A DNA stretch of 43,406 nucleotides from Smittium mucronatum (GCA_001953115.1 LSSL01001253.1:8110-51515); one strand, 5' to 3'. Positions 27,864 through 39,441 are shown, counted from the first letter of the stretch. The notes: generated by a model not told the origin, from the sequence alone. Translations and numbers: made by a program.

Positions 27864-29193
27864 TTTAATTCAAACCAAATTATTCATAAATCTCTTTCCA
27901 AATATTTTCCAATAAAAACCCGAAAATAATAGTTTTTTTATATAATAAATGTATATTTTATCTAAAAAAAATGCTTTCATCGCTAAAAATTCCGAAAATT
28001 GAAGGGATTTTTTTTTTAATTTAAATAAATTTTTTGATTAAAATTGCAATAATATATATATTGGATCATATATAAGATCTATCGCTAAAAAAGATCAAAT
28101 TTACATAATTCAATGTTGTTGTTTTTAGAAATATTCTAGTTTTAATCTGGAAAACTGGTCGATAAATTCCACTATATTACATTATATCATTTTTTATAAT
28201 ATTTTTTTTAAATTAAATTATTATCTAATAACTTTTAAAGATGCAATAATTAACTTCTTATATATTGAAATTATTTTTATATGATATTAAAAATAATTAA
28301 ACATAATTTTTTGAAAAAAAGTATTAATTAAAAAAATAGAAATTTATAAATTACATAACTAAATTATATGCATATATGTGGAATTCGCTTCAAATATTTG
28401 ATTAAAATATAAGCTATGTAATCTTTATAAATCTATTAATTCATTTTATAACAATCACGCAAATAATTAGAAAGTATAAATTATTTATTTATTTGAACTT
28501 AATTATTTGCGATCCCTTAAAAGAAATATAATAAGCTTTTTTACAAAATATTTTTTTATTTTTTTTGATTTTTAGTAAATATACATTTTCCCAAATTTTT
28601 TCATAATTTAGTGGCTGATTTATTTATATTGAAAATTATCGCACATTTTTATAATTACATTTAATACATTTCATCAAGATCTTTTAAGTAATTTATTTGT
28701 ATTAAAACCTCTAGAATGATAACCTTATTTGATTTAAAAAAATTATACAAAAAGCGCGTTCAGTAAGCCCATGCTATTAACCACAGAAAAAACAGGGTAA
28801 AGAACACTTCCTCACATATTATAATAAAAATTTATAATTAAGAATAACACTTTGTTATATATACATCATTAATGAAAGATTTTAGTTTTTTTTGAGAACA
28901 AAAATTCTAAAATTGTCTTTAATATATACCCATGATTAAAATTTATTAGTTGTTAATTTATATTTGAAATATTTTTATTTCTCAATATCATAAAATAGTT
29001 TTGAAATAAGTTTTTTTTATCAACTCCAATAGAAAAAAATTATTTATTTATTTACCCATTAAGCTATTTATTTTTTACTTCTAAATATACAGTATATGAA
29101 TGATTTTTTAGATAAAAATAATTTTTATGGTTTCATTTTTTTAATTTAAAGTTTTGACAAGCTTTTTTTTAAATAGTTGATATGAAAGTATTA

Positions 29194-29197
<4 letters not shown>

Positions 29198-29229
<32 letters not shown>
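29198..29229. repeat. (AT)n microsatellite
   Basis: About 32 nt of uninterrupted AT dinucleotide repeat. Confidence 0.95.
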
Positions 29230-29231
<2 letters not shown>

Positions 29232-30156
29232 CGATAAAATTTAATTTTTTTTTTTATTATGTGAATTCAAATTTTTTTTATCCAAAAGTTTTTCTATTAT
29301 TTTAACCAGAATTTATTTTTATCAATCTTAAATATGTATATTGAAAATAATTTGCATATCATAAGCATATTTTTAGATATATTATCCAGATTTAAGTTTT
29401 AAAGTAGATTTTTTTAAAAATTATAAAAAAGAAAAATTATTTTTAATAAAAAAAACTTTAACAGTTTCCAATTCAAAAATTAATTTATATTATATAAGGC
29501 TCTCTATTTTTTAGCTCAAAGATTTAGAAATTTTTTATTAACTTATTTTTACAATAAATAAAAAAGTTGGTATTATTTTTTTTACTGTGTGATCTTAATC
29601 ATATAAATTGGTATAGCCACTACACTCCATGGGATGGTTTGAGCATTTAATTCTATAATTCAAAGTATAAATTATTTTTTTATATCTCTTGAGACTTTTT
29701 AAAATAATCAAAACATTAAATGTTAGGATATCGCTACAATTTGATAAAATTTTGAATAATTATATGAAATTTCATTAGCTCTTGGTTATTTATAATTTAA
29801 ATTTTTTAAATTTTTTACTTTGATAGATATGAATCATTTCCAAAATTTTCTTCTAAATTATGCCACTTTTTTTTGAAAAAAACCAAACCAATCTCTAATT
29901 TACTAAAAAAAAATCATTTATAAGAAAATAGAAAAAAACAATTATATAACAGCGTATTTATAATATATTAATCATTTATAGCAGATTTCCCATTTATTTA
30001 AAATATAATACACATATTTTATAATCATTTATTAGGCACTTTAAAAAAATAATCGGGATTTGGAATATCTTAGATGATTTTAATACATGGATTTACATAC
30101 ATTAGGAAAATTAATGAAAGAAAATATAATTAAAAAATGTTAGTTTTCATATAATA

Positions 30157-30170
30157 ATATATATATATAT
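30157..30170. repeat. Short (AT)7 microsatellite
   Basis: Seven AT dinucleotides preceded by ATAATA. Confidence 0.8.
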
Positions 30171-33100
30171 TATGACTAAGAAATCCGCATAATAATATAA
30201 AAAATAAAATTTTTATTTAGATGAATTATAATGAAATTTATTCAATTTTTAGTAATTGGATTTTTATAAATGATAATAATAATAATTTCTATACTTATTC
30301 TGGTTTTATGAAAATTGAGATTTTTTAAATTGTTTTCGAAATTATTTTTAAAATTATTAGAGATAAAAATTTTTAGTGGTAGATAAATCACCCTCCCCTC
30401 CTGACCTTAAGCTTTTATATAATAATTATTATTATGGTAAAGTTAATGATGATTATAAATATAAAAAACAATAACTTTAAGCAGAAAATACAGAATATTA
30501 ATTTTTAAAGAATAACCGAGAAATTTTTCAGGAAAAAAATTTCGGTCTGCACATTTTTCAAAATAAAAACGAAAAAATGTTAAAATTAAAATTAATATTT
30601 CCGAGTTAAAAAAAATGGACTTTAAATCGAAAAAGATAAATTTTAATTGATTGATGTGACAATAATTACAAATAAATATATAAATTTACAGGGAAAAACT
30701 GTAAAAAATTTTAAAAAAGTAAAAATGATGTAAAAAGTATGACCTATTCCTGAGAAAGCAAAATAGGTAAGAAAAGAAAGAGCGGTTTTTATTATTATTA
30801 AAAATGCATATTAAAGATTTTTTTTTATTAATTCTATCAATTATGGATTATTTTTTTGATTTTATAATTTTTAAACAAAAATAAATAAATTCTTTTAGCA
30901 AAAGATTATAAATTTCGAATTTTTTTATATAAAAAAATCAAACTAGCCGTATTATTAGATCAAAGTTTTTTATAAAAATATTCGTGTATCTATTATAAAA
31001 TTTCGGCTATATAATATTTAAATTTCCTATTATTAAAACAATTTTTTTGAATTACCGAATAGATCGAATTTTGCAATAGATATGCACTATTTTAAAAATA
31101 TAAAAAATTTAATGTAATGAAACAATATATTCAGTACACGCATTGAATATTTCATCGAATGAAAAAATCCTCCAATAAGCATAATTTACTTTTAGATAAT
31201 GTAAAATGGTATAAATAAGGAGGCTTAGCTATTTTAGAATGGCTAATTTTTCAACTTTTTTTTTCCCTATCTTTCATATTTTTAACTAGTCTATCCTTTT
31301 GCCTTTTGTTATCCAAATTATCCCATTAAACCTGATCCTTACATTTAATATAAATAATAAATACCTATTTTTTAAAATAATTAATAAAAATATATATTTA
31401 CCATTTTTAAAAATAGACTTTAAAAATAAAAAAGATGAAAAGTGCATCCAAAGTCTCAGGAATAAATATGTATCTTAATATTCATCCACTATATCTGATA
31501 TAGTTACATTAGTAGAAAATGTTTACGAATAATGTTATGATAATCTTATACTAAACCACAAAATACATTTACCTAAATAGTACTGCTGTATAGGATCAAG
31601 AAAAAAAACATTGGCTTTTAAGAGAGAGAAATAGACAACCATCAATTAAAATATAAAAATTTTGGATAAACTTTGCATAAGAAAAATAAAATATAATTTT
31701 TTATAAAAAAAATCCATTTCGAAACTCACTCTAGCTGTATATCCAAATCACATATAATAATAGACAATTTCTTTTTTAGGTAATTTTTTTTAGAGTAAAA
31801 AAAAAGAGGCGGTGTATTAAAGCCTATGGACAGAAATGTTTATACAGGGGGTTAATTATAGTGGTAATAAATTGGAAATATAATCAATAATTTCAGAAAA
31901 TTTTACTTTCACAACAGAATATCAGAGATGGAAAAAACCAGCCACTTAATTGGAAAATTTTATTTATGAACTTATTATTCAATTTAAACTACATTCAATT
32001 CTCTTAGATTGTAATTAAATTCAGAAAAAAGTGCTTTTTTAAAAAAATATAAATATTCAATTCTGTGGATCCCAAAAAACATTGAAAAAAAATTAATAGA
32101 ATCTTCTGAATTTTTAAACCCTAGATTCATTTAAATTTTATTAGCAATTTGGATTCATTCTTCTTATATGATTTACAGCCTTTTTATCCTATTATCCTGA
32201 TAAAAATTATAGATCAAGTTTGAAATTTATACTAAGGATTAGTTCTTAATATTATTATTCTTGTTTAATTATTAATCTCAAAAAATTTGGAGCTTTTTAC
32301 AGTAAATTTCCAAAAAATTTCTAATCGTTTAAATATTAATAAATTTTAATTTTAATTTTTGCAAACCAAATTTACACTTTTTAAAAAATTTTACAATACT
32401 ATTAACTTGAGCTTAATTTTTTACAATTATTTAAAAAATTTTCTAATACGCTTTGGAAAAGATATAATAATCAATAGTATTTTCTAGAAGTAATTTTTGA
32501 GATTTTATTAAGCCAAAAAAAGCGTTTTATTTGTCTGAAAATACTAAAGATAAATAGTCTCACAATATTTTAAAATTTTCAAAGGTAAAATGTTTCAATT
32601 TTATTAATTTAATTTTTATATGCCTTAATTGTTAATTATCATTTATATATATTGTAATTTTTCAAAAAAAAAAAAAAACTTTTCTCTTGTTTTTATATTA
32701 AATTAATTTCATGTTAATTTATAATAATTCAAATGTAAATTTTAATTGAAAATTTTTTTTGAAAGAATATGAGTTTCTTGATCCTTTTCTTCAGTTTATG
32801 GAGCTTAGAATTTAAAAATAAAATAAATTTTTTTAATCTATACAAAGATATAAAACTTATGCTTTTTTAACTTGGGGTCTTTACCCCGTTTCATATAGAT
32901 TCAAAAAAAGTATATCTAATGTTTAAAAAACCTCATTAAATGGATCAATAATTTTTTTATCCCATTTAATGTAAAATATGCGGAAAATAATGAATATTTT
33001 TTTAAAAACAGTCTCTATATTAGGCTTTATATTGAGAATAATTTTTAATTCTCTAATATTTTTTGATAACCCAGTATTAATCTTGGCCAATAAATAATCC

Positions 33101-33441
33101 GTAGGCGTAAAAAAAGAGCGATCCATTAAAAAAATATTCATAGTCATGAATATATATTGATTTTAGAAAGATTTGATAAACGAAAATATTTACATCTTTC
33201 CCTTAGAAAATTTAAAATTTCAAATTTATAACAAAAAAAAAATTCTCTTATTAAGCCCAGATAAATTTAGATGTTTTATTATTATTTTCGAGCCTTACCT
33301 TTGTACTCAAAACTTTTTAATCAAAAAAAAATTTTTTTTCTAAGATTGGAATTTTTATTAAAGTATTAATTGTAAAAAGGTTAAAATATATAGCTTGGGT
33401 TTATGAGGAGAAAGATCTAATCATAGAAATGGATGTAATAT

Positions 33442-33462
33442 CATCATTATCATCATCATTAA
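33442..33462. repeat. (ATC)n trinucleotide repeat
   Basis: An imperfect run of ATC/ATT units (TCATCATTATCATCATCATT) with one interruption. Confidence 0.75.
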
Positions 33463-35019
33463 TTTTTAGATATTTTAAATTTTGAAAATCTCGTAGGGTT
33501 TTTATCTAAAAAAAAGTAAATATCTCCACAATTTTTTCGAAATTAAACCCGTATTTAGTTTAAAAAAATACTAAATCATCCTTTATTGAATACTAAAACA
33601 CCTTCTAAATAGTTTCCACTTTAATATCTCGTAACAATATAATTTTATTAGATTTATGAATTTTTTTTTTCAATATTTAATAATAAGAATGCTTATTATG
33701 TATTATCATTTATATAGAATGATGAGAGTATAATACTATCAAAAACCAAACAGATATAATAGAATAGGAGCTGATGTGGTTATTTTTGTAATAGCGTTTT
33801 TTTTTGAAAAAATTAACTTTTTTTGAAAAATTTAAATTGGTGTTTATATCTTTTTATTGACTTAAAAGTAATTTCCCTAAAATAAATAAATAATGGGAGC
33901 GTATAAACAAGAATCATAGTAAAAATGGGGAATTGTTTTAATTTTTATAAGGCAGTATCAGTTTCAAATTCTTGTTTTGATTTTTAAAACCCCATGCAAT
34001 ATATCGACAATTACTATTATTCTTTTGAAAAAACTCTTAATAGAGGGCCCACTAAAAATAAAATATTCCGTATTAAGGGGAGAGGGATAATCCTGTTAAA
34101 AGAATCGACTACCATATCTAATTTTGGATCGAAATTTTGCTAACTTATCACAATTATCTCACACAAAAAATCTACAAATAGGAATATAATAATTTAAAAT
34201 TTCCAACCCATTCCATTCTACTTATTATTTTTATCTGAGGGTTTTATGATCATTACTTTGAAATAAAATGAAGAAATTTTTTTTGTACATATAAATATTT
34301 TCCTAATAGATTTGGGATCTATTTTGCAAGTTTTCAGAAAATGGAACTATGATGGTCAAAATTTAACGTTATTTTGGAATACTAGCGATAAAAGTAACTA
34401 ATTAAATCGTTTAACTACACCTTATTTTTGTATAATCTATATAAATTTATATATTTTTGTATTTCCAAACAAAAAATATCATGAGTTTTTTTAAGTGGGG
34501 GTTGTAGTTGAGGATACTACGTGTAATAATAATCATAAATGTAGTTATAACATAATACTTAAATCCATATATATATATTCTACACAAGGTTCACAAATTT
34601 ACCTCATTTTACGTCTACTAACCACGCACCATTTAATTTTCTCTATTTGAGCCAGATTCGGACCCTATCTTTTATCGAAATAAAAAAGCAAAATAAAATA
34701 CAAACAGTATTCAACCATTTTTTAAATATTATTTTTCGAGTTTTATCAAATAAAAATTTATCGGTAATAAAAACGGGTATTTGATACAAAATGAGGTATA
34801 ATAAAGGTATTAAAAAGCATATCGAAACATTTAGGACCTAATTTAAAAAAATTCCAATCACCGTACTACCAAACCAACAAGTTTGAAGTAAAAGTAATGA
34901 TTAATTGTTTGCAATTATGTATTAACACAATTAAGCCAGTACTCTATAATATTTAGCATTTACCTGCATATAGTTTAGAGCGTTAATTGATAGAATTAAA
35001 AACTTTTAATTCGACGAAT

Positions 35020-35048
35020 AATCCAAATAAATAATCCAAATAAATAAT
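35020..35048. repeat. 12-bp tandem duplication
   Basis: Two adjacent copies of AATAATCCAAAT are followed by a partial third copy. Confidence 0.7.
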
Positions 35049-35593
35049 ACTTATATTCATTAATATGAACCAGAGTTTATTTAAAAAAGGTTTCAAATTT
35101 AAAAAAAAACTTATTAGTATTAGAAACATACTCTCACCATATCAGAATTTATTCTTTTGTAAGTACATCATACCCGAAGTTTCTTAAAGTTCAGACTTTT
35201 TATATTTTTATATGGCAGATGTTTCCAAGGCGTTACATTAATTTTCCATTTATCGAATTTTCTAGAAGATAGCTAATATTTGATTTATTCATATCTAAGA
35301 GTTACTTATTTTAATATTTTTAACCGTTTTTCAACAAATAATCAAAAGATACATCTAATTGAACTAAGATAATTTTATTTAATTCGGTGGTGTTCATCCC
35401 CTTTTTTTTCATTACATAATTCCATTTTATCATAGATATATTATATAGTCACGCAGTATACATTTTAGAACTGCTATATTGCATTTGACACATATGAAAA
35501 GTTGGTTTTTGATATAACAGCGAAAGCTAATATAAAATAAAAATGTCTGGATAGTAGCTAGCCAAGGCTTTTCAGGTTTTTTGAAAATTGGTA

Positions 35594-35660
35594 AGCTTGT
35601 GAATTGTTTTTTTTTTACGAGAAATTTATTTTAAAGTTAATAAATAGCTTGTGAATTGTT
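35594..35660. repeat. 15-nt direct repeat pair
   Basis: AGCTTGTGAATTGTT occurs at 35594-35608 and again at 35646-35660. The spacing of 52 bp and perfect identity suggest a local duplication, or direct repeats flanking a short insertion (35609-35645) that begins with a T-run. Confidence 0.6.
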
Positions 35661-38061
35661 AATTGCAAATTTATTATAGATTACTATTTAGGTTATGTAA
35701 ATTGGCGATCTACAGTTTCCTATTTGCAATTCCATATTTATCTCCATGAATAAGTCTGAAAACCATCATTACAAAGATCGGAGCTCAAAATTATGTGGAT
35801 CTTGAAATTTTTTTTAGACAGAGAAAAAATATTTGACCTCTTTTTCCCATTCGATCTCAGATGATAATGATTTACCACTTAAAGTATTCGTACTTTATTG
35901 TTATGTTTAGTCATATTATATTAGAAACCGTTTATGATTGCAGAAATCCTCTTAAAAAATCACAATACCATTCAAAACCCCAAAAGAAGAACAATTCAAA
36001 TATCTACGTTTAATTATTTTAGAGTAAATTGAAGATATGTATACTCTTTTTCGGGTACAAGATTTTGATTTGTAAAAAAATGTCGCAGTTTTATAAACGT
36101 GTTCAAAATATGAGACTTTATTGATTCATAACTTAGGACAGGCTGTTATAATTTCCAAATCAAATAAAGGGGATAAATAAGCACTCCATGTATATGTAAA
36201 TAGTTGGGTAAGAGAAAAAAATAATCAGCCAATATTTAGACAACTGAAACGGTAAGTAAAAAATAGCTAATATTTTCTAACAATCTTTTTACCAACAGAC
36301 ATGATACCTTTATAAATAGGCTGGTTTAATTATGTAAGATGGAACATCGATGTGATAATAAGCAATAGATACACCGCCACATTCCATCTCCCATATTGTC
36401 TAGACTTCAGGTTTATCCACTCCGGAACCGAAACACAAAAATGACTTTCTGTTTTAGGTCAGTAGTTGTTTTATCAAACTTATTGTCATATGGCTTAGTG
36501 CACATTTTAAATATGTGTGAGATGAAGATACTGCCCTAATGTAATTTTACTATTTTTCTATTTCGAAAATATACCAATGGGATATGTATAAAATTATTGG
36601 GTAATTTTAAATTGGAATTACAAAAAAAAAATTCTATTGGAATAGTGTAGAAATTTTATTGTAGCTAGTATGTTATATCATTTTTATTGGATTGGAAATG
36701 TATTAATATAATTGTAGCCAATAGCTCACATATCAAAAAAATCTGGATTGAAAAGAATATTCCGTATAACTGAAAATGTGTAATATAGAAATGGATGGCA
36801 ATTCAGTCTTATATCTATAAAGGGCTAAAACCATTGCAAATGAAGCGAATGAAACACTTTCAAACCGCTTAGATAGTGCATTAATTATTACAGGATTAGA
36901 GCTTTATTAACACCTTACTATTTTTGCAAATACAAGGTTTTTATCAAAGATACGCCTTTAATATTGGTGAATTCTTTTCATTATCAGTTAGAATTTTTTT
37001 AATTTCGCAAATAGAATTTCAAAAAAAAATTGGGGTCAGAAGGGATTAATTTGATAAAGAATAAATGAAGCACTTGGCTTTGAATATTCTGTCCTATCGA
37101 CCAAATTGAATTTATGAACTTGAAGAAAATAGTTTTTGCTTGGGTGAAAATATTTGCAAATAAAAGATCAATTTGCTTAGTGAAAATTGAGCCATTGGTA
37201 TTTCTTTTCATTATACTTCAACGGAAGGTTTGGGGAAATTCTTGAAGGGGGTTTTGTGAATATTCCTTGATTAATAATGGATTGTTTGATCGCAGAAAAA
37301 ACCTCAAATACCATATAAAAAAATTCATAGTCAAAAGCTCATGTGATAGGCGACAATCTTTAATGCATGTATATTACTTTCAGGCCAAGGATATATAATA
37401 CTATACATAATAAGTGCTATGGGATATTTAAATATATGCAGTCATTATTAGATTAAATATTATTAAAGTAATAAACGATGAGATCTGCAAATGGAAGCTA
37501 AGAACTCTTTCTGGGGAAAAAACGATTAAAAAATTAACAGCCATAAATATGGATGATTCTTAATGAATAGGGCATTTTGTTTCGTATAATTTTTACTGGC
37601 TAATTCGTTGATCAAGTTTAACTAATGAATTTTTTAAATGAAATTTAGTCGTTTCTATTGAGCAAAATAAAAAGGGGTTTTAATTTTTCTAATATTCTAA
37701 TTAGAAATATAAATGGCATTTAGCGCAATTAATTATCTTTTATTATAAATTTTGTCTTTTATTGGGTAAAAAATAATGTTTGGGAGTTTTCACTAAAACA
37801 AGGTACACTATAAAATGCCCTCTTAATAAGAATTTGCCATATATGACCTATTCGTGCTTTATATCTTCATCAAGAACTTATTAGCAATTTTCATTGATTT
37901 ATTTTAGGCGATTAGTGTTTAAAAAAAATTTAAACATTTATCTGCATCTAAATCAAGAAAGGCGCTGAGGAAAAAGTGAATTCCATATTTGCTAAAGGTT
38001 TCGAGGGAGAGGACCATTTAAACTATAGATTCCTTTAAAAGAGCAAACTTTTTTATGTCAT

Positions 38062-38098
38062 TTAACCCCTTTCGGGTCCAAGTTCTTCCCTACTCATA
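38062..38098 (+). repeat. TTAACCCCTTTC terminal-repeat fragment
   Basis: This segment starts with TTAACCCCTTTCGGGTCCAA and resembles the end at 39394 (TTAACCCTTTCCGGGCTCAA). TTAA followed by CCC is the usual edge of piggyBac-type DNA elements. I read it as one end of a related non-autonomous element. It may pair with the inverted copy ending at 39565, which would enclose the hairpin island, but that is inference. Confidence 0.45.
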
Positions 38099-38109
38099 TT
38101 TATGTTTTT

Positions 38110-38128
38110 TTTTTGTATCACGGAATTT
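38110..38128 (-). repeat. T-run/GTATCACGGAATTT motif, copy 1
   Basis: TTTTTGTATCACGGAATTT is shared, with one to three changes, with 39014-39032 and 43126-43144. On the minus strand it reads AAATTCCGTGATAC followed by an A-run, like the poly-A tail of a 5'-truncated retroposon, or like a DNA-transposon end. Confidence 0.6.
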
Positions 38129-38208
38129 CGTTGTAAGATAACGTCATTAAAAACTATACTAAAAAAATTTGAAAAAAAAGAAAAAACGTATAGAAAAGAC
38201 TATTATCC

Positions 38209-38582
38209 TAACTACAATAAGCTCCTCTGCCGGACTACCGGCTGCGTACCTACGGGAAAAGGGTTCAATCCTCCAACCGAAAGAATCCCCCTGAAATTGC
38301 TTCAAGTGGGTGTATGACTGAGGTTACAAGCAGTCAATTAAGCCTTTTGTCAACGAACAGTAGTTCATTGAATCTACTGAGCTCCTAGTCAGAGCCTACT
38401 TCTAACAGGATTAATAAAATTAGGCTCCTAACCAAACGCGGGATTGATCGACATGGCTTTCCTACAAATAGCTTTTAGACGCTGAGATCCGTCTGACTGT
38501 CGAACGCTGGACTTGTGCACTAGACTATGTCCAAGCTGTGCCAAAAGATCGGTTCCTACTGTTTCGAGATTGATCTCCTCTG
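38209..38582. other. Compositionally distinct island, unidentified
   Basis: From about 38209 the sequence is close to balanced in base composition, unlike everything to its left. It opens with a perfect GCCGG-ACTA-CCGGC hairpin (38229-38242). Further stems are CAGTAG/CTACTG (38358-38379), GAGCCTA/TAGGCTC (38392-38427) and AGACG/CGTCT (38477-38494). A 72-codon ATG frame on the minus strand (38428-38646) and a 71-codon frame on the plus strand (38102-38317) cross it, but neither shows a known domain, and the minus-strand frame ends inside a hairpin. It could be a fragment of a mobile element or a structured RNA gene. Confidence 0.5.
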
Positions 38583-38803
38583 GATTCGCTGTCCTCCGAA
38601 TCGCTGTGACTGTCTCCACTATTCTCAACCAAGAATAGTACAACACTGTGTGAAATTTTGGTCTAGTGTACTTTGAAAATTACACTATTAAGCCCCTAAA
38701 CCATGGCAAGGTATTTCACTCTTAGGGGACTCATATCTATGTGAGTTTAAAATCTCAAGTGTAATAACTATTCGCATTATCCAATAGAATGTGAGAATAG
38801 TTA
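38583..38803. other. Array of six consecutive hairpins
   Basis: Six non-overlapping stem-loops follow one another. They are GATTCG/CGAATC (38583-38602), ACTATTCT/AGAATAGT (38618-38639), TAGTGTA/TACACTA (38664-38687), CCCCTAA/TTAGGGG (38693-38728), ACTCATA/TATGTGAGT-type with one G-U pair (38729-38746) and TAACTATTC/GAATAGTTA (38765-38803). The last has an inner GCATT/AATGT stem. Stems are 6, 8, 7, 7, 7 and 9 bp and cover most of 220 nt. The ACTATTC/GAATAGT arms occur in two of the hairpins. A structured non-coding RNA, or stacked ends of small inverted-repeat transposons, would explain this. I see no known RNA family signature. Confidence 0.55.
38776..38790 (+). repeat. 15-nt repeat, copy 1 (inverted at 39754)
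   Basis: ATTATCCAATAGAAT recurs as a perfect inverted copy at 39754-39768, and flanking bases also partly agree. This copy sits in the loop region of the last hairpin of the array. Confidence 0.6.
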
Positions 38804-38994
38804 ATTAAATAAAGCCACTTTTATAGCATCAGTTTGGAAGGGTAAAGTTTTTAACTAAAAAACCAGTCAAAACTAACTGGGAATTCATTACTCCGACTAA
38901 TATAGGAATATGTAAATTCTCGCTGTCTATTGGTTTCTTTCTTACAGAAAATATGTTTGATATATATATTTTTTATTATCCAATAATTTTATTC

Positions 38995-39049
38995 ACCATC
39001 TACAAGTCTTTTTTTTTTGTATCGCGGAATTTTATACCATCTACATGTC
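38995..39049. mobile_element. Short insertion between 14-nt direct repeats
   Basis: ACCATCTACAAGTC (38995-39008) and ACCATCTACATGTC (39036-39049) match at 13 of 14 positions. They enclose only 27 nt, a T-run followed by GTATCGCGGAATTTTAT. Direct repeats of this length with a poly-A end on the minus strand are what target-primed LINE/SINE insertion leaves, so this may be a strongly 5'-truncated retroposon inserted in minus orientation. The same 3' end occurs at 38110 and 43126. Confidence 0.5.
39014..39032 (-). repeat. T-run/GTATCGCGGAATTT motif, copy 2
   Basis: This is the second copy of the 19-nt motif and the one framed by 14-nt direct repeats. On the minus strand the conserved end is AAATTCCGCGATAC followed by A residues. 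Confidence 0.65.
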
Positions 39050-39201
39050 CAAGATCCAAATCAGGAAGATAGTAAAAAAATTTTATAGTGGCGGCTGCAC
39101 TCAAATGCTGTCTCTTAGATAAATATTTAGTACACAACACCTTGTAAAAACCCATGCACATTTTCAAAATTACATCTCAAACTCATTGGTGTTAGAGTGG
39201 A

Positions 39202-39239
39202 ATTTTAGATGCAAGCTGGGATTTTCATTTATCTAAAAT
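39202..39239. repeat. 9-bp inverted repeat ATTTTAGAT/ATCTAAAAT
   Basis: ATTTTAGAT at 39202-39210 pairs perfectly with ATCTAAAAT at 39231-39239 across a 20-nt loop. It is directly followed by another 9-bp inverted repeat. Confidence 0.6.
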
Positions 39240-39245
39240 CATGTT

Positions 39246-39298
39246 TTATTGGTGGGCTGGTGACATTTTCAAAACAAATAATGAAATATCACCAATAA
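39246..39298. repeat. Inverted repeat TTATTGGTG/CACCAATAA
   Basis: Perfect 9-bp arms TTATTGGTG (39246-39254) and CACCAATAA (39290-39298) enclose 35 nt. The 35 nt contain an alternative, imperfect inner pairing of GGTGACATTT with AAATATCACC. It looks like a small foldback element. Confidence 0.6.
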
Positions 39299-39441
39299 CT
39301 CTTGTAGTATTGTCAAAAGATTTTTTTTTCGCAAAATTTTATTGGGATTTTCAATTAGAATTTCAAAAGATGATTTCATTTTTTCTTTAACCCTTAACCC
39401 TTTCCGGGCTCAAATTTAAGCATCACTCCTATTTGCTCAAA

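Larger units (their letters stand above)
21454..34000. other. AT-rich gene desert, right part
   Basis: No intact gene is supported. Open frames at 27027-27341 + (104 residues), 21911-22096 + and 32923-33147 - have no recognisable domains. A less AT-rich patch at 25320-25860 may hold decayed coding sequence and is listed separately. Patches at 31440-31960 also carry slightly more G+C but translate to nothing I recognise. Microsatellites and small repeats inside are listed on their own. Confidence 0.75.
34001..38061. other. Transition zone, no gene recognised
   Basis: Base composition gradually becomes less AT-rich here and the text is more varied, as if older coding or transposon DNA had eroded less. 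Open frames such as 36999-37211 - have no recognisable domain, and neither strand gives a run long enough to call a gene. A 15-nt direct repeat near 35600 is listed separately. A T-loop-like stretch at about 34647-34664 (minus strand) has no cloverleaf around it. Confidence 0.6.

Noticed and set aside
31800..31960. Possible second FLYWCH/MULE fragment (TFTTEYQRWKK-like translation)
   Set aside because: A short resemblance only. No Cys/His pattern or downstream transposase core is found.
1..34000. Mitochondrial origin of the AT-rich block
   Set aside because: AT content and poly-C/G tracts recall yeast mtDNA, but no mitochondrial gene or rRNA is seen, the tRNA is of nuclear type, and the block is continuous with a nuclear spliced gene.
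34503..34584. Possible solo LTR with TGTAG/CTACA ends
   Set aside because: Only 82 bp, 5-bp ends, no matching flanking duplication. It is too weak.
34647..34664. tRNA T-loop-like/primer-binding-like stretch GAGCCAGATTCGGACCCT
   Set aside because: The minus strand resembles a tRNA 3' end, but no D arm, anticodon arm or acceptor 5' strand follows, and no LTR pair is visible.
38258..38280. B-box-like GGTTCAATCC suggesting a tRNA or tRNA-derived SINE
   Set aside because: The T stem does not pair properly and no A box lies at the right distance upstream.
38428..38646. 72-codon minus-strand ATG frame as a gene
   Set aside because: No domain recognised. It overlaps the hairpin region, and another minus-strand frame there is Ser/Asp/Arg-rich, so coding is ambiguous.
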